From Oscillospiraceae bacterium (GTDB taxonomy: Bacteria > Bacillota > Clostridia > Saccharofermentanales > Saccharofermentanaceae): DNA of 13,377 nt. Below the pieces are notes generated by a model. That model worked only from the letters and a program-made list of their open reading frames with translations, made no database searches and was not told where the DNA came from. The position numbers and the translations under genes were made by a program. Below, one piece after another: positions 1-6,035 of the stretch (position 1 is the stretch's first letter; each line of letters starts with the position of its first letter). The stretch lies in the NCBI GenBank assembly GCA_902795955.1, contig CADBNJ010000116.1, forward strand, positions 1 through 13,377, given 5' to 3'.

Positions 1-204
1 CAGATGATCAACTACGAGACAGGCGAGCCTCACACAGCTCATACAACAAACCCTGTTCCGTTCATCCTCTACAACTACGATCCATCATACACACTCCGTG
101 AGGGCGGACGTCTCTGCGATATCGCCCCGACATTGCTGGAGATCATGGATCTGCCTCAGCCCAAGGAGATGACAGGCAAGTCACTGCTGGTCAAGAAGGC
201 ATAA
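1..204 (+). CDS. gpmI: 2,3-bisphosphoglycerate-independent phosphoglycerate mutase, C-terminal fragment
   Basis: This is the last 67 codons of a gene that enters from the left edge, so the start is not visible. The residues match the end of cofactor-independent phosphoglycerate mutase: a segment with [14 protein letters not shown] sequence ([13 protein letters not shown]), then [18 protein letters not shown] and [13 protein letters not shown], which are hallmarks of the GpmI C-terminus. The His in [10 protein letters not shown] belongs to the phosphatase-like domain that binds Mn2+. The enzyme is cytosolic and interconverts 3- and 2-phosphoglycerate in glycolysis; the full protein is usually about 510 residues. 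The reading frame is open from base 1 and ends in TAA. A strong hairpin terminator follows 54 bases later, so this is probably the last gene of its operon. The family call is firm from conserved sequence. Confidence 0.93.
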   Translation, partial: QMINYETGEPHTAHTTNPVPFILYNYDPSYTLREGGRLCDIAPTLLEIMDLPQPKEMTGKSLLVKKA

Positions 205-462
205 GCGAGAGGGTGACCGGGATGGTTTAGTGACCGGTTACTTTGGATGACAGATGAATACACTGAACAATTTGACCTGCTACACTGAAATCCGCTCAGT
301 GCTGCAGGTCTTTTTGTTCAGTGTAATTTATAATCGTGTCAGTTGAGGTGGTAAGACGTCCATCCGACGGGTGACCGGATCGGCCTGGTATCATGTTTCG
401 GAAGGAATGAGGGTTTTCTTCGGAAACGCATATGCCGGATGTGAGTGATCACGTGGTACCCC
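205..462. other. Intergenic region between convergent gpmI and XRE regulator gene
   Basis: Apart from the terminator hairpin at 259-325 I see no gene. The octamer GTGACCGG occurs three times (213-220, 230-237, 371-378). The second copy sits in a 14-bp near-palindrome, AGTGACCGGTTACT (229-242), with one G:T pair. TTCGGAA occurs twice, at 397-403 and 419-425, exactly 22 bp apart. These could be binding sites or chance. I see no convincing U-tract terminator for the minus-strand regulator gene that ends at 463. Confidence 0.5.
259..325 (+). terminator. Nested three-segment hairpin, intrinsic terminator of gpmI
   Basis: A core stem GACCTGC (274-280) pairs with GCAGGTC (304-310) and is followed by TTTTT (311-315), the classic intrinsic terminator layout. 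Outside it a perfect 12-bp stem, TACACTGAACAA (259-270) with TTGTTCAGTGTA (314-325), is separated from the core by a symmetric TTT/TTT internal loop. Inside it CACTGA (283-288) pairs with TCAGTG (296-301). The outer stem uses part of the T-tract, so the structure could also act on transcripts from the other direction. It lies just after gpmI and before the 3' end of a convergent gene, which suits a bidirectional terminator. Confidence 0.75.
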
Positions 463-1038
463 TCACCCGATTATAAGATACATTATGATAAAAACACACA
501 AGGTGATCGCGCCGGCGCCTATAGCGAGAAGGACCTTCTGATAAGGGCGCTTGGCGACCTCTGCCGTTTTCTCGTCCTTGCCGAGGTCTTTGCCTTCGGT
601 AAATGCAATGATCTCCTTATATGTTTGAATGTCATTCTTCTTCTTGAGCATTTCGACGCGCCAGGCCAGGATCAGCAGGGCGGTCATATAGAGCACGTAG
701 GCTACGATCCCCCAAATTCCGAAGAACCGGGCGAGCGGGTAGGGGATGAGTATCCCGATAATGAATCCGGCTCCGTATATATTTGATATTCTTTTGAATT
801 CGCGAATGGATTCGCTTGTTACTTCTCTCTTCATCACGTCAACATCTCCCTTTACAAGGTCATCGAGGGTAACGCCGAACAGTTCGCTCATGAGAAGAAG
901 GCTTTTGATGTCCGGATAGCTTCTGTTGTTCTCCCAGGAACTGACAGTCTGGCGCGACACATATGTCTTCTCTGCCAGAATATCCTGATTCCAGCCTTTG
1001 GCTGCGCGAAGCTCCTTGATTCGATTGCCTATCTCCAT
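463..1038 (-). CDS. Membrane-tethered XRE/Cro-family helix-turn-helix regulator
   Basis: This 191-residue protein starts with a complete HTH_3 domain (about residues 5-60). The stretch KGWNQDILAEKTYVSRQTVS followed by WENNRSYPD is the typical XRE recognition-helix region. After a charged linker come three hydrophobic segments, at roughly residues 88-105, 108-126 and 168-190, the last ending the protein. It is therefore probably a DNA-binding protein held at the cytoplasmic membrane. In this class the HTH usually represses its own or neighbouring genes, and the membrane part may sense a signal or a partner; that role is inferred. The start has GGGGGA just upstream. A promoter and a 7-bp inverted repeat lie directly in front, suggesting autoregulation. 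The gene lies 80 bp downstream of a small membrane-protein gene on the same strand. The ligand and target genes are unknown. Confidence 0.85.
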   Translation of the reverse strand: MEIGNRIKELRAAKGWNQDILAEKTYVSRQTVSSWENNRSYPDIKSLLLMSELFGVTLDDLVKGDVDVMKREVTSESIREFKRISNIYGAGFIIGILIPYPLARFFGIWGIVAYVLYMTALLILAWRVEMLKKKNDIQTYKEIIAFTEGKDLGKDEKTAEVAKRPYQKVLLAIGAGAITLCVFIIMYLIIG

Positions 1039-1055
1039 GGTTCCCCCGATGTTGC

Positions 1056-1106
1056 TGACTTGCCGGATGACAAGTCAATTTAACACCAAAACCAACCGTA
1101 TTGCAA
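1056..1106 (-). promoter_or_regulatory. Promoter and candidate operator of the XRE regulator gene
   Basis: On the minus strand, TTGCAA (1101-1106) and TTAAAT (1078-1083) are separated by 17 bp, a plausible -35/-10 pair, each matching consensus at 4 of 6 positions. Immediately downstream is a 7-bp inverted repeat, TGACTTG (1056-1062) and CAAGTCA (1071-1077), with an 8-bp spacer. A site covering the transcription start is where an XRE autorepressor would bind. The promoter call is by eye. Confidence 0.5.
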
Positions 1107-1118
1107 ACCTGCGGTATT

Positions 1119-1349
1119 TTAATCGGCCTCTTTTGCCGTCCATGCGGCCTTTGCTTCCTTTGCCGCCCTGCGGACTTTCTCGTCATTCTCCATGGCTTCC
1201 TCGATCATTCTCTCTTCTTCGCTCTTCTCGCCGGTGATGCTGTAATGTGCTTCGATTATCGCTGCCTTGACTGCCCACTTTATTACGAAATACCCTGTTA
1301 CCAATCCCATGATGAGTGTCCCGCCGCTTATGCCTAATTCTCTTAACAT
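1119..1349 (-). CDS. Small single-helix membrane protein of unknown function
   Basis: I chose the ATG at 1349 (76 residues) over the ATG at 1388, because GGAGGA (1357-1362) stands 7 bases upstream of it and the longer form has no such site. The protein has one hydrophobic segment (about residues 8-30, containing GTLIMGLVTGYFVIKWAVKA). A highly charged, probably helical tail follows, rich in E, K and A (EEERMIEEAMEN, VRRAAKEAKAA). I do not recognise a family. It is the gene upstream of the membrane-bound XRE regulator on the same strand, and the two could work together as a sensor or an effector with its regulator; this is inferred from position only. The gene for the Mrp protein is divergent from it. 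The stop is TGA or TAA in frame with no downstream overlap. It is supported as real by the ribosome binding site and amino-acid composition. Confidence 0.65.
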   Translation of the reverse strand: MLRELGISGGTLIMGLVTGYFVIKWAVKAAIIEAHYSITGEKSEEERMIEEAMENDEKVRRAAKEAKAAWTAKEAD

Positions 1350-1381
1350 GTTATTGTCCTCCGTGACTATTTTATTGATGC

Positions 1382-1397
1382 GCCGCAATGCTGCGGC
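1382..1397. repeat. Small GC-rich hairpin in the leader of the small membrane-protein gene
   Basis: GCCGCA (1382-1387) and TGCGGC (1392-1397) form a perfect 6-bp stem with a 4-base loop. It falls upstream of the ribosome binding site of the minus-strand gene starting at 1349, so it would be in its 5' leader. No U-tract follows on either strand, so it is not an obvious terminator. Confidence 0.4.
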
Positions 1398-1468
1398 TTA
1401 CGGTATGGATTATGACATCCCCGGGCCGCCCTGTCTGTCAAAGGTGCTTTACATTCAGTAAATACGGG

Positions 1469-1490
1469 CATGTAAAGACATCTTTACATG
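1469..1490. promoter_or_regulatory. Perfect 10-bp inverted repeat, candidate operator between divergent genes
   Basis: CATGTAAAGA (1469-1478) and TCTTTACATG (1481-1490) are perfect reverse complements separated by two bases. A third half-site, CTTTACAT, lies at 1447-1454. The site sits between the minus-strand small membrane-protein gene and the plus-strand mrp operon, where a dimeric regulator could control either. The regulator is not identified. A related ATGTAAT/ATTACAT palindrome occurs at 4742-4759. Confidence 0.5.
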
Positions 1491-1523
1491 GTATTTTATC
1501 GGGCATTTTAGAGGCAAAAAGCC

Positions 1524-1558
1524 TTAGCTGTGATTTAGCTGTCAGACTGTGATATTAT
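1524..1558 (+). promoter_or_regulatory. Extended -10 promoter of the mrp operon with an 11-bp-spaced direct repeat
   Basis: TATTAT (1553-1558) is preceded by TG and one base (1550-1552), giving an extended -10 element. I see no good -35. In place of a -35 there are two exact copies of TTAGCTGT, at 1524-1531 and 1535-1542, whose starts are 11 bp apart, about one helical turn. That arrangement would suit an activator binding next to RNA polymerase. This is inference from layout. Confidence 0.45.
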
Positions 1559-1585
1559 ATTGAGGTAATTATCAGGAGGTTTTCT

Positions 1586-2404
1586 ATGTCATCAGCATGT
1601 GATTCTTGTCCGTCCAAGAACGGATGTACTTCTCAGGACTCATGTCCTTCACTTAACAAAAAAGTCAATGAGAATATCAGGAAGGTAATAGGCATCGCCA
1701 GCGGCAAGGGCGGGGTCGGCAAGTCTTACGTGACGTCGGCACTTGCTGCCAAGCTCGCGAGACAGGGACTTAAGGTCGGCATCATGGATGCTGATGTTAC
1801 GGGACCGTCGATCCCCAAGGCTTTCGGGCTGAAGGGAATGCTGAGGGCAACGGAGGACAACGTAATGCTTCCGGCCGAGACGAAGAACGGCATCAAGGTT
1901 GTAAGCCTCAATCTTCTTCTCAAGGATGAGGAGGCGCCCGTCATCTGGAGAGGCCCGGTCATTTCCGGTGTCATCCAGCAGTTCTGGACAGATGTTGATT
2001 GGGGCATGCTCGACGTGCTCCTCATAGATATGCCTCCGGGCACGGGCGATGTACCGCTCACGGTATTCCAGTCGATCCCCCTCGACGGCATAGTACTTGT
2101 ATCAACGCCGCAGGATCTTGTGTCGATGATCGTCAGCAAGGCCAGGAACATGGCGCAGATGATGAATGTGAACATACTCGGTCTCGTGGAGAACATGAGC
2201 TACATCAAGTGTCCTCACTGCGATGAGAAGATATCACTCTTCGGAGATGACAAGGCACTTGCCGAAGCGGCTGACAAGGCCGGAATAAGCATTCTTGACC
2301 GCCTTCCGCTCGATACGGCAGAGACGGCGAAGATCGACGGCGGCAATGCCGATGATGCGGGCGACGGAATCCTTGAGAATACAGTTAAGATCATCACGGG
2401 GTGA
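1586..2404 (+). CDS. Mrp/ApbC-family P-loop ATPase, iron-sulfur cluster carrier
   Basis: The 272-residue protein belongs to the Mrp/NBP35 (ApbC) family, soluble ATPases that bind a labile 4Fe-4S cluster as dimers and hand it to apo-proteins. It has an N-terminal cysteine cluster (C5, C8, C14, C20). A deviant Walker A, GKGGVGKS, lies at residues 40-47 and is followed by MDADVTGPSIP at 67-77. The Walker B region LLIDMPPGTGD is at 145-155. The cluster-binding pair CPHC is at 209-212. The N-terminal Cys-rich extension is typical of clostridial Mrp proteins, and the length is normal. AGGAGG lies 6 bases before the ATG. The next gene begins 6 bases after the stop and uses GGTGAT across this gene's stop codon as its ribosome binding site, so translation is likely coupled. 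Family assignment is firm; the target Fe-S proteins are not known. Confidence 0.93.
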   Translation: MSSACDSCPSKNGCTSQDSCPSLNKKVNENIRKVIGIASGKGGVGKSYVTSALAAKLARQGLKVGIMDADVTGPSIPKAFGLKGMLRATEDNVMLPAETKNGIKVVSLNLLLKDEEAPVIWRGPVISGVIQQFWTDVDWGMLDVLLIDMPPGTGDVPLTVFQSIPLDGIVLVSTPQDLVSMIVSKARNMAQMMNVNILGLVENMSYIKCPHCDEKISLFGDDKALAEAADKAGISILDRLPLDTAETAKIDGGNADDAGDGILENTVKIITG

Positions 2405-2410
2405 TAACTG

Positions 2411-2833
2411 ATGAAAGAAGTTTGCTACGAGCACACAGTGCAGTATTATGAGACGGACCAGATGGGGATCGCGCATCACTCGAACTATATCAGGTGGTTC
2501 GAAGAGGCAAGGATCCATTTCTTCGATGTGATAGGCATGGGCTACAAGGAGTCTGAGAAGAAGGGGATAATAAGCCCTGTGTTGGCTGTTGAGGCAAACT
2601 ACAAGAACATGAGTTATTTTCAGGATGTGGTGGTGATCAAGGTCAGTCTGGTTGAGTATTCCGGCGTGAGACTGAGCCTCAAGTACGAGATCACCGACAA
2701 GGCGACGGGACAGCTGAGATGTACCGGTAAGAGCAAGCATTGCTTTATCAATCCTGAAGGCAGGGTAATCTCTTTGAAGAAGGTGGCGCCTGAGGCGTAT
2801 GACAAATTGATGGAAATGGTGGGAGAACAGTAA
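2411..2833 (+). CDS. Acyl-CoA thioesterase, YbgC/FadM-type 4HBT hotdog fold
   Basis: This 140-residue protein has the hotdog thioesterase signature near its N-terminus: YYETDQMGIAHHSNYIRWFE (about residues 12-31). The Asp of TDQMG is the usual catalytic residue of the 4-hydroxybenzoyl-CoA thioesterase class and is present. The length of about 140 is normal for a single hotdog subunit; these act as cytosolic tetramers or dimers that hydrolyse acyl-CoA or related thioesters. The substrate cannot be read from the sequence. It lies between mrp and trxB. Its TAA overlaps the next ATG by one base, so the three genes are almost certainly one transcript. GGTGAT at 2400-2405 is the ribosome binding site. 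Why a thioesterase sits with redox and Fe-S genes is not clear. Confidence 0.9.
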   Translation: MKEVCYEHTVQYYETDQMGIAHHSNYIRWFEEARIHFFDVIGMGYKESEKKGIISPVLAVEANYKNMSYFQDVVVIKVSLVEYSGVRLSLKYEITDKATGQLRCTGKSKHCFINPEGRVISLKKVAPEAYDKLMEMVGEQ

Positions 2834-3741
2834 TGGCAGACATAGTTATAATCGGAGCAGGTCCCGCGGGAATGTCCGCAGCGGTTTATGCGAGAAGAGC
2901 AGGAATGAGCACAGTCGTGTACGAAGCCAATATGTTCGGCGGACAGATAGTAAACACGCCGGAAGTCGAGAATTATCCCGCGATCAAGAAGATATCGGGA
3001 TTTGATTTCGCGATGGGGCTGTATGAGCAGGCATCCGAGCTGGGCGCTGAGTTCAGGATGGAGCCGGTTGTGGCGATCCAGGGCGATGCGAAGTCCGGAT
3101 TCACCGTAAGGAGCGAGTTCTCGTCCGAGCCGGCAAAGGCCGTGATAATTGCAACGGGCGCATCCAACAGACATATCGGGATAGAGGATGAAGAGCGCCT
3201 TACCGGTCACGGCGTATCATACTGCGCAACATGCGATGGCGCTTTCTTCAAGGGTAAGGAAGTGGCTGTGTTCGGAGGCGGCAACACTGCCGTTGAGGAT
3301 GCGCTCTACCTTGCAGGACTTGCAAGCAAGGTATACCTGATACACAGGCGCAATCAGTTCCGTGCCGAGCAGAAGCTCGTGGACATGGCCAAAGCCAGCG
3401 ACAAGATAGAGATAGTAACTCCCAAGATCGTAACCGGTCTTAAGGGCACCGACAAGCTGACGGCAATATCCGTTACGGACATGGCCGACGGCAGGGAACA
3501 GATGATCGATGTGGATGCGCTCTTTATCGCGATCGGTCAGATCCCGGCTGCCGAACCGTTCAAGACGGTGGTCGATCAGGAGAACGGATACATTATCGCA
3601 GGTGAAGACTGCAAGACGAGTGCAGAGGGCATCTTTGTTGCCGGAGACGGACGCACCAAGACTGTAAGACAGCTCACGACCGCTGCTTCAGACGGTGCCG
3701 TTGCAGCTCTTGCCGCATGTGATTTTATCAGGAGTTTATGA
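2833..3741 (+). CDS. trxB: Thioredoxin-disulfide reductase
   Basis: This 302-residue flavoprotein matches low-molecular-weight thioredoxin reductase. The FAD-binding GAGPAGM is at residues 8-14. The redox-active disulfide CATC is at 131-134, in the expected context SYCATCDGAFFKG. The NADPH-binding segment GGGNTAVEDALYL (148-160) with HRRNQFRAEQ (171-180) matches the NADPH-type motif. The C-terminal FAD motif is VAGDGRTKTVRQLTTAASDGAVAA (269-292); the usual GDxR is read here as GDGR. It transfers electrons from NADPH to thioredoxin in the cytoplasm, but no thioredoxin gene is in the window. GGGAG lies upstream of the ATG inside the preceding gene. The stop overlaps the convergent CPBP protease gene by 6 bp, leaving no room for a terminator between them. 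A ferredoxin- or flavodoxin-dependent homologue is less likely, because the NADPH motifs are intact. Confidence 0.92.
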   Translation: MADIVIIGAGPAGMSAAVYARRAGMSTVVYEANMFGGQIVNTPEVENYPAIKKISGFDFAMGLYEQASELGAEFRMEPVVAIQGDAKSGFTVRSEFSSEPAKAVIIATGASNRHIGIEDEERLTGHGVSYCATCDGAFFKGKEVAVFGGGNTAVEDALYLAGLASKVYLIHRRNQFRAEQKLVDMAKASDKIEIVTPKIVTGLKGTDKLTAISVTDMADGREQMIDVDALFIAIGQIPAAEPFKTVVDQENGYIIAGEDCKTSAEGIFVAGDGRTKTVRQLTTAASDGAVAALAACDFIRSL

Positions 3742-4710
3742 GAGCCCCTGCACGAGAGGTCCGGCGCCTGCAGAGCTGAACAGCATGACCGCAAATCCGC
3801 CGATGAGCAAGGCTCCGAAGCCGCATGTTCCTATGATATAGAGGCGCTGTATCTTCCTGTTCCTCAGCTTCTTCTCATCCGCCGGTGCATCCTTGGCAAG
3901 CTTGGGCATCAGAAGATGTACGCCGAGTGCCATGAATACCGGTGCGAGAGAGAACATGATCATGGCGGATCCCAGTGCCATGAGCAGTGTGTTGCTGCCT
4001 GATGTAAGGATCTTAAGTGATTCGTTCGTTGCTTCGGTGCTGACCGCACTCTTGCCCAGCAGGGATATCAGACTGCTTATCGAATTATTGGTGAAATGAA
4101 GCAGGACGGGAAGAAGTATGTTGTCCTTCTTTATCATCAGATAGGCGCATGAAGCTCCCATTATCGTTGTGTTCATGAACCTTATCGGATCAGTATGCAT
4201 GATGCCGAAGAATACCCCGATGATGAGCATGATCATCCAGTCCTTCTTGAGCGGTCTGAAGTGTGACAGAACGGCGCCTCTCTCGATCGCTTCCTCGCAT
4301 ATGGGGGCAAGGATCGCAACCGTCACGAAAGTAACCAGCGGACTGCCTCCCGACAATGCCGAATTGAGCCCTCCCACGATCTTCGTGAATGTATCTGGAA
4401 GCAGGAATGCGGCAAGATATATGCTGATGAAGCCGAACATTATCGAACCCATCCACAGGAATATCGTTCCCCAGAAATCGCGAAAAGCGATCCTTCTCAC
4501 CGGGAATACTTCCTTAAGCGGCGTCCTCCTTACGAGCGTGTAAACCACAGCCAGAATAAGGAACAGAAGTTCTGAGAATATCAGCCCGGTAAAGCCCAGA
4601 TACATCTGCAGGTAACGTCCCGCAGTAAGCAGCATCACAAGTGCCGCTGCCTGCAGAATAACGCCCTGCCATGGTCTCCATCTGCTTGGAGTATCTATAG
4701 TTCTCATCAT
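3736..4710 (-). CDS. CPBP-family (CAAX-type) intramembrane metalloprotease
   Basis: This 324-residue, very hydrophobic protein has about eight membrane segments. It carries the three CPBP (Abi/Rce1-like) motifs: EExxxR as EEAIER (139-144), FxxxH as FGIMH (168-172) and HxxxN as HFTNN (205-209). These place the catalytic Glu and zinc-binding His residues within the membrane. The motifs are complete, so it is probably active. The family includes bacteriocin-immunity and signal-peptide-processing proteins, but the substrate here is unknown. AAGGGG (4720-4725) is 9 bases before the ATG at 4710; a second in-frame ATG follows directly. It is transcribed divergently from two lipoprotein genes and ends against trxB, its stop overlapping trxB by 6 bp. 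A role in processing or regulating the neighbouring lipoproteins is possible but not shown. Confidence 0.88.
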   Translation of the reverse strand: MMRTIDTPSRWRPWQGVILQAAALVMLLTAGRYLQMYLGFTGLIFSELLFLILAVVYTLVRRTPLKEVFPVRRIAFRDFWGTIFLWMGSIMFGFISIYLAAFLLPDTFTKIVGGLNSALSGGSPLVTFVTVAILAPICEEAIERGAVLSHFRPLKKDWMIMLIIGVFFGIMHTDPIRFMNTTIMGASCAYLMIKKDNILLPVLLHFTNNSISSLISLLGKSAVSTEATNESLKILTSGSNTLLMALGSAMIMFSLAPVFMALGVHLLMPKLAKDAPADEKKLRNRKIQRLYIIGTCGFGALLIGGFAVMLFSSAGAGPLVQGLS

Positions 4711-4741
4711 GTCATCTTACCCCTTGTAAATATAACGAAAA

Positions 4742-4784
4742 ATGTAATAATGATTACATGGTGTATTATTCCATAGATGATAAT
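4742..4784 (+). promoter_or_regulatory. Palindrome and weak promoter between the CPBP gene and lipoprotein genes
   Basis: ATGTAAT (4742-4748) and ATTACAT (4753-4759) form a perfect 7-bp inverted repeat around AATG. The right arm overlaps a possible -35, TTACAT (4754-4759), for a -10 of GATAAT (4779-4784) with a long 19-bp spacer. Binding here could block or need an activator for the lipoprotein operon, and could also affect the divergent protease gene. ATGTAA recurs once more at 4787-4792. Confidence 0.4.
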
Positions 4785-4807
4785 GCATGTAAAGGAAGGT
4801 ATGGTTT

Positions 4808-5338
4808 ATGAAGAGATTAGTTAAGTGCCTTACATCTGTTGCTCTCATCGGTGCAATGATGATGTCTGCTACCGGTTGTGTGAGCTTTGGCGTCATCGAG
4901 TACGGTGATTTTGTAGATGCACTCGAGGAAGAGGCGAACCTCAAGGAGGATGCCTGCACCAAGGGCAAGAACAGGCGTCATGAGGGCTACGAGATGAAGC
5001 GCTATATCGAAGGACATAAAGGCCAGTGCATGTTCGCTTTCTATGAGCTTGATGATGAGGATGATGCCGTAGAGATGTTCGAGAAGGAATATGACCAATA
5101 TGTTGATTCCATCGATGATGACGTTTTTGACGGGAGCCATAAGGAGAGCTTCGACGAGAAGGCTGCAACGGGATACATCCTCATAGACGGCGAGAATGAA
5201 GACACCGGGCGTTCGATATACGGAGGCATCTTTCTTAAGGAGAATACGATCGTTACTGCCATGGCAATGAGTGGTGAAGACAAGGATATTGACAGGGTCG
5301 CAGGCGTGCTTGATGCCATCGGCTATCCCAAGCCCTGA
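4808..5338 (+). CDS. Putative lipoprotein, first copy of a tandem pair
   Basis: This 176-residue protein has a lipoprotein signal peptide: basic MKRLVK, a hydrophobic core, and SATGC ending at the probable lipidated C24. The mature part is acidic, with a conserved block GYEMKRYIEG, a DEDDAVEMFEKEYD segment, and SHKESFDEKAATGYILIDGE followed by a C-terminal AIGYPKP. It would be anchored on the outer face of the membrane. I do not recognise a named domain. GGAAGG lies 8 bases upstream of the ATG. The following gene encodes a clear paralogue with more than half its residues identical by eye, including the whole C-terminus, so this is a tandem duplication. It is divergent from a CPBP protease gene. 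Function is unknown; the acidic composition could suit a cation-binding or adhesion role, but nothing shows it. Confidence 0.85.
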   Translation: MKRLVKCLTSVALIGAMMMSATGCVSFGVIEYGDFVDALEEEANLKEDACTKGKNRRHEGYEMKRYIEGHKGQCMFAFYELDDEDDAVEMFEKEYDQYVDSIDDDVFDGSHKESFDEKAATGYILIDGENEDTGRSIYGGIFLKENTIVTAMAMSGEDKDIDRVAGVLDAIGYPKP

Positions 5339-5375
5339 TCTTACGGTGACAGATTAAAAAAAGGAAGGTATTATC

Positions 5376-5903
5376 ATGAAGAATTTTGTTAAAGGAATGT
5401 TGTCAGCTGCACTCATCGGTTCGATGCTGATGTCTGTTGCAGGATGTACGAGCTTCAATCTCATAGAATATGATGATTTTGCGGCTGCCCTTGAAGAAGA
5501 AGTCGGCCTCAAGGAGGATGACTGCAGGACAGGCAAGAACAAAAAGAGAAACGGCTATGAAATGAAGCGCTATATCGAAGGTACCAAAGGTACAAGTACA
5601 ACATTCAAATACTACGAATTCAAGGATGAGGATGATGCCGTGGAATTCTTTGAGAAGCAGTATGACGAATTCTTAGATGTCATTGAGGACGAGGATTTTG
5701 AAGGAAGCCACAAGGAGAGCTTCGATGAGGATTCGGCAACCGGGTATATCCTCATCGACGGAGAGGCTGATAATGCCAGCGTCTACGGCGGCATATACCT
5801 CAAAGAGAACACATACATCACTGTTGCAACCACCGGCAGCCAGGACAAGGACCGCGACAGGGTAGATGCTGTTCTCAGTGCCATCGGCTACCCCAAGCCC
5901 TGA
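5376..5903 (+). CDS. Putative lipoprotein, second copy of the tandem pair
   Basis: This 175-residue paralogue of the preceding protein has signal peptide MKNFVKGMLSAALIGSMLMS with lipobox SVAGC (C24), a better consensus than in the first copy. Shared blocks are LIEYDDF, GYEMKRYIEG, DEDDAVEFFEKQYDEF, GSHKESFDEDSATGYILIDG and AIGYPKP at the end. The largest changes are after GYEMKRYIEG (about residues 70-80) and after the ILIDGE block (about 150-158), where the spacing differs by one residue. GGAAGG again lies about 8 bases before the ATG. The duplicated unit appears to include the 20 or so bases after the stop, since those also match (CCAAGCCCTGAT then a TTAC segment). A 37-bp gap separates the two genes and no terminator lies there, so they are co-transcribed. 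Function is unknown. Confidence 0.85.
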   Translation: MKNFVKGMLSAALIGSMLMSVAGCTSFNLIEYDDFAAALEEEVGLKEDDCRTGKNKKRNGYEMKRYIEGTKGTSTTFKYYEFKDEDDAVEFFEKQYDEFLDVIEDEDFEGSHKESFDEDSATGYILIDGEADNASVYGGIYLKENTYITVATTGSQDKDRDRVDAVLSAIGYPKP

Positions 5904-5936
5904 TATTACCGGCTGAACAGTATTAAGTCAGATAAC

Positions 5937-5965
5937 AGAGACCGTCCGTTGCGGCGGTCTCTTTT
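5937..5965 (+). terminator. Intrinsic terminator of the lipoprotein operon
   Basis: AGAGACCG (5937-5944) pairs with CGGTCTCT (5955-5962). An inner CCG/CGG pair (5946-5948, 5952-5954) closes a TTG loop, with one bulged T. A run of four Ts (5962-5965) begins at the last base of the stem. This is a clear hairpin 34 bases after the second lipoprotein gene. Confidence 0.85.
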
Positions 5966-6006
5966 AAATTCAGGGAATATGTACTAATAATATCCCTTAT
6001 TCGATA

Positions 6007-6035
6007 TTTACAAACGCTTGTTCGGGTGATAGAAT
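6007..6035 (+). promoter_or_regulatory. Sigma-A-like promoter of the TIGR03915 gene
   Basis: TTTACA (6007-6012) and TAGAAT (6030-6035) are separated by exactly 17 bp, and TG one base before the -10 (6027-6028) gives an extended -10. The start codon used by the following gene is at 6071. This is the best-scoring promoter by eye in the window. Confidence 0.65.

Noticed and set aside
445..786. 113-residue plus-strand ORF overlapping the XRE gene.
   Set aside because: It is antisense to the regulator's membrane segments and has no recognisable domain; the minus-strand gene is clearly the real one.
1350..1388. Thirteen extra N-terminal residues of the small membrane protein from the ATG at 1388.
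   Set aside because: GGAGGA is placed correctly for the ATG at 1349, and the extension is neither hydrophobic nor preceded by a ribosome binding site.
1409..1441. TTGACA (minus strand, 1436-1441) with CATAAT (1409-1414) as promoter of the small membrane-protein gene.
   Set aside because: The 21-bp spacer is too long for a normal promoter. A MerR-type regulator could use a long spacer, but nothing else supports one.
1726..2196. 156-residue minus-strand ORF inside mrp.
   Set aside because: It lies fully within a confidently identified gene, lacks family motifs and has no ribosome binding site.
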